Under the pieces are notes generated by a model, which saw only the letters and a program-made list of their open reading frames with translations, was not told the DNA's origin and ran no database searches. Position numbers and translations under genes: made by a program. From assembly GCF_004570345.1 (NCBI RefSeq), contig NZ_SPQM01000157.1, positions 1-10,066 on the forward strand: DNA of 10,066 bases, given 5' to 3'. The stretch comes from Blastococcus sp. CT_GayMR20 (lineage in GTDB: Bacteria; Actinomycetota; Actinomycetes; Mycobacteriales; Geodermatophilaceae). Below are positions 5,870 through 10,066 of the stretch, piece by piece; position 1 is the stretch's first letter; each line of letters opens with the position of its first letter.

Positions 5870-6517
5870 GTGCAGTTCCTGATCGACAACTTCTCGCTGC
5901 TGTGGGATGCCTTCCTCACCACGCTGTGGCTCAGCTTCCTCGCCGGGCTGCTCGCGCTCGTGCTGGGCACCCTGCTGGCGGCGGCGCGCGTCAGCCCGAT
6001 CCCGCCGCTGCGCGGGCTGGCCACCTTCTACGTCGAGGTGTTCCGCAACACGCCACTGACCGTGGTGTTCTTCTTCATGATCTTCGGCCTGCCGCAGATC
6101 GACTTCATCCTGGGCTTCTTCACCGGCGCCGTGCTGTCCCTGGGCCTCTACACCGCCGCGTTCGTCTGCGAGGCGCTGCGCTCCGGCATCAACGCGGTCT
6201 CCGCCGGGCAGGCCGAGGCGTCCCGGGCGATCGGGCTCACCTTCGGGCAGTCGCTGCGTGAGGTGGTGCTGCCGCAGGCGTTCCGGACCGTCGTACCGCC
6301 GCTGGGCAACGTGTTCATCGCGATGGTGAAGAACAGCTCGATCGCGGCCGGCTTCGCCACCAGCGAGCTGAGCTCGCTCCTCCCCCGCCTGGTCAACGCC
6401 GACGCCGGCGAGCTCACCGCCGTGCTCATCGGTGTCGTCATCGCCTACATGCTCATCACGCTGCCGCTGGCCTACGGCGTGAACCGCATCGAGCGCCGGG
6501 TGGCGATCCTGCGATGA
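5870..6517 (+). CDS. gluC: glutamate ABC transporter permease 1
   Basis: Membrane permease of the polar amino-acid transporter family, forming the translocation channel with the next gene's product. It has 215 residues, with hydrophobic stretches at about 15-40, 52-75, 84-104, 145-165 and 188-207, consistent with the usual five helices. The family motif FRNTPL is at 58-63. The cytoplasmic EAA loop that docks the ATPase is at 116-136 (EASRAIGL...LPQA). The GTG at 5870 is chosen because GAGAGG lies 7 nt upstream (5857-5862) and homology starts at once. It is separated from gluB by 71 bp holding a strong hairpin, and its TGA overlaps the gluD ATG (ATGA, 6514-6517), which implies translational coupling. 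Glutamate as substrate is inferred from the operon type. Confidence 0.93.
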   Translation: MQFLIDNFSLLWDAFLTTLWLSFLAGLLALVLGTLLAAARVSPIPPLRGLATFYVEVFRNTPLTVVFFFMIFGLPQIDFILGFFTGAVLSLGLYTAAFVCEALRSGINAVSAGQAEASRAIGLTFGQSLREVVLPQAFRTVVPPLGNVFIAMVKNSSIAAGFATSELSSLLPRLVNADAGELTAVLIGVVIAYMLITLPLAYGVNRIERRVAILR

Positions 6518-7413
6518 CCACTCCCGTGCTGTTCGACATCCCCGGCCCCAGGTCACGCGCCCGCATCCGGATCGGGACGGGCATCGGCGCGCTGCTGATC
6601 CTCGGGATCCTCGCCGTCGTGCTGATCCGCCTCGGCGGCAACGGCCAGCTGGAGAGCCAGCGCTGGGCCGTCCTGTTCGACCCCCGGACAGGTGTTCCGC
6701 AGACACTCGGCCGCGCGCTGGTCAACACCCTGCAGGTCGCCGTCGTCGGCATGGTCCTGGCCACGCTCGTGGGGCTGCTGCTGGCGGTGGGGCGACTGTC
6801 CGACCACCGCGCCGTCCGCTGGGTCGTCGGCGTCTACATCGAGTTCTTCCGCGCCGTCCCGCTGCTGGTCGTCATCTTCGCGCTGTACTTCCTGCTGCCG
6901 AAGTACGGCATCGAGCTGTCGGCCTACCAGGCCCTCACGGGCGGGCTCGTCCTCTACAACTCCGCGGTGCTGGCCGAGATCTTCCGGGCCGGCATCCTGT
7001 CGATCGACAAGGGCCAGAGCGAGGCCGCCTACGGGATCGGCATGCGCAAGTCGCAGGTGATGGTGCTGATCCTGCTGCCCCAGGCCACCCGCCGCATGCT
7101 GCCGGTCCTGATCGCCCAGCTCGTGGTGCTGCTCAAGGACAGCTCGCTCGGCTTCATCATCGGGTACTTCGAGCTCCTGCGAGGCGCCCGCAGCCTGGTC
7201 GAGTTCTTCTCGGTGAGCTTCGGCAACCAGTACACGTTCCAGCTGTACGTGGCCGCCGGACTCATCTACATCGTGATCAACGTGCTGCTCTCGCAGCTGG
7301 CGCGGTACGTGGAGAAGCGGACGCGCCGGAACGCGAAGGCATCGGCGGTCGTGACCGTGGACGTGCCCCTGGACGTGCAGATGGGTACCGGCACACCGGG
7401 TTCTACCGTCTGA
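6514..7413 (+). CDS. gluD: glutamate ABC transporter permease 2
   Basis: Second permease of the heterodimeric channel, 299 residues and longer than GluC. A cytoplasmic N-terminus of about 20 residues precedes a first helix at about 21-40, and then comes a polar segment (41-65) with the WAVLFDP pattern common in GluD proteins. The transport core has FFRAVPLLV (111-119), equivalent to the FRNTPL motif of GluC, and the EAA loop EAAYGIGM...LLPQA (170-191). The C-terminal 30 or so residues are charged and then polar, and probably cytoplasmic. The ATG at 6514 overlaps the gluC stop, and there is no strong separate ribosome site, so translation is likely coupled. A GC-rich hairpin follows 13 bp after the stop and may end the operon. 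Confidence 0.93.
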   Translation: MTTPVLFDIPGPRSRARIRIGTGIGALLILGILAVVLIRLGGNGQLESQRWAVLFDPRTGVPQTLGRALVNTLQVAVVGMVLATLVGLLLAVGRLSDHRAVRWVVGVYIEFFRAVPLLVVIFALYFLLPKYGIELSAYQALTGGLVLYNSAVLAEIFRAGILSIDKGQSEAAYGIGMRKSQVMVLILLPQATRRMLPVLIAQLVVLLKDSSLGFIIGYFELLRGARSLVEFFSVSFGNQYTFQLYVAAGLIYIVINVLLSQLARYVEKRTRRNAKASAVVTVDVPLDVQMGTGTPGSTV

Positions 7414-7426
7414 CCCACCCGTCCCA

Positions 7427-7465
7427 GCCCGGCGCGCCGCGCGCGACACGCCGCGGCTGCCGGGC
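7427..7465 (+). terminator. hairpin after gluD, possible operon terminator
   Basis: Outer stem GCCCGGC (7427-7433) pairs with GCCGGGC (7459-7465). An inner stem GCCGCG (7436-7441) pairs with CGCGGC (7452-7457), and the remaining loop can fold further. No T-tract follows, as is common in high-GC actinomycetes. The next gene starts only 16 bp later, so either it has its own promoter that I cannot see, or readthrough occurs. Confidence 0.4.
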
Positions 7466-7481
7466 AACACTCGTCGGCACC

Positions 7482-8147
7482 ATGGAGACCATGCACGCCA
7501 CCGGGCGCCGACGCCTGCCCCCGGTTCCGCGCCCGAGTCCCGAACGGACCGCTCAGCCCGATGCGGCCGCCCACGACGACGACCTCGACGGCCCGGTCAC
7601 CGAGCGGCTCGAGCTGGACCTCTCGGAGCTCGACGACGGCGGCCCGGCCACGGAGCGGTTCCAGGTCGACCTCTCCGAGGACGACGACCCGACGGCCGCG
7701 GTGACACCGCCGGCCCAGCTGGTACCGCCGCCGGCCGAGGTGGTCCCGGTGGCCACCGTCGCGACCGAGGCCCCAACCGCCCCTGAGCCGCAATCCCTCC
7801 AGCCGGACGCGGCGCAGGAGTTCGTCGCCCGCCTGCGCTCAGCTGCCGCCGAGTTCGCCGAGGCGGCCGGTGCGGCCAGCGCCGTCGTCCGGGAGGCCGT
7901 TCCGCCGGCCCGCCACCGGCGCGCGCGCTGCCGGGTGGTCCTGCGCTACGACGACGACACCGAGTCCGACGTGACGTTCCTCGGCCCGGCCGGCTCGCCC
8001 GGCACCCGGTCCCGCCACGGGTTCGACCGGCAGATCCGCCGCTGGCTCGGCTCCGGTCAGCACCGGGAGGACGCCTGGGTCGTCGCCGACCCGGACGCGC
8101 CGGACGGGCTCGCCGTCGACGTCACCGCCTGGCTGACCGCGGGCTGA
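7482..8147 (+). CDS. hypothetical protein with acidic/proline-rich N-terminal half
   Basis: I do not recognise this 221-residue protein. Residues 1-30 are Arg/Pro-rich. Residues 37-70 contain two tandem 17-residue acidic units (GPVTERLELDLSELDDG and GPATERFQVDLSEDDDP). A Pro/Val/Ala linker runs to about 105. A probable helix follows at about 109-135 (QEFVARLRSAAAEFAEAAGAAS). The C-terminal 75 residues look folded and more conserved: RARCRVVLRYDDDTESDVTFLG, HGFDRQIRRWL and EDAWVVADPDAPDGLAVDVTAWL, with a single Cys. There is no signal peptide or membrane helix. Third-position GC is high, like its neighbours, which supports real coding. The start is uncertain: neither ATG 7482 nor ATG 7491 has a well-placed Shine-Dalgarno. 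It lies between gluD and ctaD; no functional link to either can be shown. Confidence 0.75.
   Translation: METMHATGRRRLPPVPRPSPERTAQPDAAAHDDDLDGPVTERLELDLSELDDGGPATERFQVDLSEDDDPTAAVTPPAQLVPPPAEVVPVATVATEAPTAPEPQSLQPDAAQEFVARLRSAAAEFAEAAGAASAVVREAVPPARHRRARCRVVLRYDDDTESDVTFLGPAGSPGTRSRHGFDRQIRRWLGSGQHREDAWVVADPDAPDGLAVDVTAWLTAG
7590..7691 (+). repeat. 51-nt in-frame tandem duplication (two units)
   Basis: Units 7590-7640 and 7641-7691 match at 39 of 51 positions by eye and encode two 17-residue acidic units with the shared core TER-x-x-(L/V)-D-L-S-E. Because the period is a multiple of three, the frame is kept. Divergence at both silent and replacement sites suggests an old duplication. Confidence 0.75.
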
Positions 8148-8184
8148 CCCGCTCGTCCCGCGCTCTCCGGTTTCCCTGCGGGCG

Positions 8185-8280
8185 ATGATGCGCCACGATG
8201 ACCATGCCGGGTGGAGAACCCGCCTGGTGAGTCATCCGTGGGCGCGCCCGCAGCGCGCCGAGCCGGGGGGCGTCTCATGA
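8185..8280 (+). CDS. possible 31-codon leader ORF overlapping the ctaD start
   Basis: An open frame from ATG 8185 (a second ATG at 8188) encodes 31 residues, with Arg/His/Pro bias and ending EPGGVS. Its TGA (8278-8280) overlaps the ctaD ATG (8277-8279) in the ATGA arrangement typical of translational coupling. Against it: the ribosome site is poor (GCGGG only 2 nt before the ATG), and codon use is less GC-biased than in neighbouring genes (AGA, AGT, two CAT, TCA). I do not recognise the peptide. It could be a regulatory leader, or the overlap could be chance. Confidence 0.3.
   Translation: MMRHDDHAGWRTRLVSHPWARPQRAEPGGVS
8241..8259 (+). promoter_or_regulatory. hairpin just upstream of the ctaD ribosome site
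   Basis: Perfect 7-bp stem GGCGCGC / GCGCGCC around the loop CCGCA, ending 5 nt before the G-rich Shine-Dalgarno at 8265-8270. A smaller dyad CGGGT-N5-ACCCG lies upstream (8208-8222). A ribosome translating the leader frame at 8185-8280 would melt it, so it may tune ctaD translation. GC-rich dyads do arise by chance in this genome type. Confidence 0.4.
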
Positions 8281-10037
8281 CCGCCATCGCACCGCAGCCG
8301 ATCATCAGCCGGCCGAGTCCGGCGCGCGTGGTGGTCAAGGGTTCGAGACTGTCGAACGTCCTGCGCACGACCGATCACAAGACGATCGGCCTGATGTACC
8401 TGACGGCCTCGTTCGCGTTCTTCATCCTCGGCGGCCTGATGGCCATGCTGATGCGCGCCGAGCTGGGCCGGCCGGGGCTGCAGTTCCTGTCGCCGGAGCA
8501 GTACAACCAGCTGTTCACCATGCACGGCACGCTCATGCTGCTGATGTTCGCGACGCCGCTGTTCTTCGCCTTCGGCAACCTGATCATGCCGATCCAGATC
8601 GGATCGCCGGACGTCGCGTTCCCGCGGCTGAACGCGCTGTCGTTCTGGCTCTTCCTCTTCGGCAGCCTGATGGTGGTGGCAGGTTTCCTCACCCCGGGCG
8701 GTGCCGCGGACTTCGGCTGGACCGCCTACACGCCGCTGTCGACGGGGGTGCACTCCCCGGGCCCCGGCGGGAACCTGTGGGTGGGGGGCCTGGCCGTCAG
8801 CGGTCTCGGCACCATCCTCGGCGGCGTCAACTTCATCACCACGATCGTCTGCCTGCGCGCGCCCGGCATGACGATGTTCCGGATGCCGATCTTCGTCTGG
8901 AACGCGCTGATCACCAGCGTGCTCGTCCTGCTGGCGTTCCCGATCCTGACTGCCGCCCTGTTCGGGCTGCTGGCCGACCGCAACCTCGGCGCTCTCGTCT
9001 ACTCCGACGAGATGGGCGGGCCGATGCTGTGGCAGCACCTCTTCTGGTTCTTCGGGCACCCCGAGGTCTACATCATCGCGCTGCCCTTCTTCGGCATCAT
9101 CACCGAAATCATCCCGGTGTTCAGCCGCAAGCCCTTGTTCGGCTACAAGGGCATGGTCGGCGCGACCATGATGATCGGCTTCCTGTCGCTGGCCGTCTGG
9201 GCGCACCACATGTACGCGACCGGCGCGGTGCTGCTGCCGTTCTTCGCATTCCTGACCTACCTGATCGCGGTGCCGACCGGGCTGAAGTTCTTCAACTGGA
9301 TCGGCACGATGTGGCGGGGCCAGCTGACGTTCGAGACGCCGATGCTGTGGTCGATCGGCTTCATGGTCACCTTCCTGCTCGGTGGTCTGACCGGCGTCCT
9401 GCTGGCCAGCCCGCCGCTGGACTGGCACCTCAACGACTCCTACTTCGTCGTCGCGCACTTCCACTACGTGGTATTCGGCACCGTCGTGTTCGCGGCGAAT
9501 GCCGGTATCGCGTTCTGGTTCCCGAAGATGTGCGGCCGGATGCTCGACGAGAAGATCGGCAAGCTGCAGTTCTGGATGACCTTCATCGGCTTCCACGGCA
9601 CGTTCCTGATCCAGCACTGGCTGGGCAACGAGGGCATGCCGCGCCGGTACGTGGACTACCTGCCGACCGACACGTTCACCACGCTGAACACGATCTCGAC
9701 GATCTTCTCGTTCGTGCTGGGAGCGTCGATCATCCCGTTCCTCTACAACGTCGTGCACTCGTGGAAGTACGGGCAGCTCGCGCTGCGGGACGACCCGTGG
9801 GGTCACGGCAACTCGCTGGAGTGGGCGACCTCGTCGCCTCCGCCGCGGCACAACTTCACCGAGATCCCGAAGATCCGGTCGGAGCGGCCGGCGTTCGAGG
9901 CGCACTACCCGCACCTGCTCGAGCGGCTGCAGGTCGAGGCGCACGCGGGCAAGGGCCACACCCCGTACGCGGACAACGTGGCCGGCGATGCGACCGCCGG
10001 ACCCCGGCAGGGCCCGCGGGACCCCGACCCGACCTAG
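8277..10037 (+). CDS. ctaD: cytochrome c oxidase subunit I (aa3-type)
   Basis: Catalytic subunit of the terminal haem-copper oxidase, which reduces O2 to water with electrons from cytochrome c and pumps protons across the membrane. It has 586 residues, normal for actinobacterial CtaD, with about 12 helices. Metal ligands are all present: H83 and H396 (haem a), H394 (haem a3), and H261, H310 and H311 (CuB), with Y265 for the His-Tyr crosslink (GHPEVY). Proton-channel residues are also intact: D-channel N101, D112 and N119 ([12 protein letters not shown]), E263, and K-channel K337 with T334 (VPTGLK). These place it with A-type oxidases. The ATG at 8277 is chosen because GGGGGG lies 6 nt upstream and MTAIAPQP resembles family N-termini; the frame extends upstream to a GTG at 8211 without family character. 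No ctaC or ctaE gene is visible beside it. The stop lies 29 bp from the window edge. Confidence 0.97.
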   Translation: MTAIAPQPIISRPSPARVVVKGSRLSNVLRTTDHKTIGLMYLTASFAFFILGGLMAMLMRAELGRPGLQFLSPEQYNQLFTMHGTLMLLMFATPLFFAFGNLIMPIQIGSPDVAFPRLNALSFWLFLFGSLMVVAGFLTPGGAADFGWTAYTPLSTGVHSPGPGGNLWVGGLAVSGLGTILGGVNFITTIVCLRAPGMTMFRMPIFVWNALITSVLVLLAFPILTAALFGLLADRNLGALVYSDEMGGPMLWQHLFWFFGHPEVYIIALPFFGIITEIIPVFSRKPLFGYKGMVGATMMIGFLSLAVWAHHMYATGAVLLPFFAFLTYLIAVPTGLKFFNWIGTMWRGQLTFETPMLWSIGFMVTFLLGGLTGVLLASPPLDWHLNDSYFVVAHFHYVVFGTVVFAANAGIAFWFPKMCGRMLDEKIGKLQFWMTFIGFHGTFLIQHWLGNEGMPRRYVDYLPTDTFTTLNTISTIFSFVLGASIIPFLYNVVHSWKYGQLALRDDPWGHGNSLEWATSSPPPRHNFTEIPKIRSERPAFEAHYPHLLERLQVEAHAGKGHTPYADNVAGDATAGPRQGPRDPDPT

Positions 10038-10066
10038 CAGTTCGGTCCCCTACAGGGCCCCGCCGC

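Noticed and set aside
7405..7410. TACCGT as a -10 element for the hypothetical gene at 7482
   Set aside because: It lies inside the end of gluD with no -35 partner, and its start would place the GC hairpin in the leader; too weak to call.
8232..9959. 575-codon minus-strand open frame opposite ctaD
   Set aside because: Glu/Arg/Gln/His-rich shadow of a membrane-protein gene. The plus strand encodes an intact CtaD with all metal ligands.
10038..10066. Possible terminator after ctaD (GGTCCC ... GGGCCC)
   Set aside because: Short imperfect pairing cut off by the window edge; cannot be judged.

Overview
The window is very GC-rich, densely coded DNA with GTG and ATG starts and almost only G or C at third codon positions. 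Together with the pairing of miaB, a DUF349 protein and a gluABCD-type glutamate transporter, this points to a chromosomal segment of a high-GC actinomycete. A member of the Geodermatophilaceae or a close relative is my guess from protein flavour only. There are no mobile elements, tRNA or rRNA genes, or CRISPR arrays.

Layout. Bases 2-1360 (+) hold a DUF349-repeat protein whose reading frame runs in from beyond the left edge. It converges, with 3 bp between stop codons, on miaB (1364-2839, -), the tRNA methylthiotransferase. Divergent from miaB is a two-gene unit, a DUF2975 four-helix membrane protein (2915-3553, +) and a small Cro/C1-type HTH regulator (3550-3801, +), overlapping by 4 nt. 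The 75 bp between miaB and this unit contain two divergent promoter candidates whose -35 boxes abut, with a perfect inverted repeat (TATCG-N5-CGATA) lying across both. A 54-residue acidic protein of unknown function follows on the minus strand (3810-3974).

Bases 4124-7413 (+) form a complete polar amino-acid ABC transporter operon of the gluABCD type: ATPase, lipoprotein binding protein, and two permeases. A 17-bp dyad and a TAGGGT -10-like box precede it, suggesting a leaderless GTG start for the ATPase. A long hairpin (5805-5841) sits between the binding protein and the first permease, and another hairpin follows the last permease.

The right side has an unrecognised 221-residue acidic/proline-rich protein with a 51-nt internal tandem duplication (7482-8147, +), then ctaD, subunit I of aa3-type cytochrome c oxidase (8277-10037, +). 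A 31-codon open frame in front of ctaD ends in an ATGA overlap with its start and spans a perfect hairpin, so translational coupling or attenuation is possible.

Most of the window is ordinary housekeeping and transport. The least-described parts are the DUF2975/HTH module with its putative shared operator next to miaB, and the ctaD leader. Promoter, operator and hairpin calls come from reading the sequence alone and are untested.
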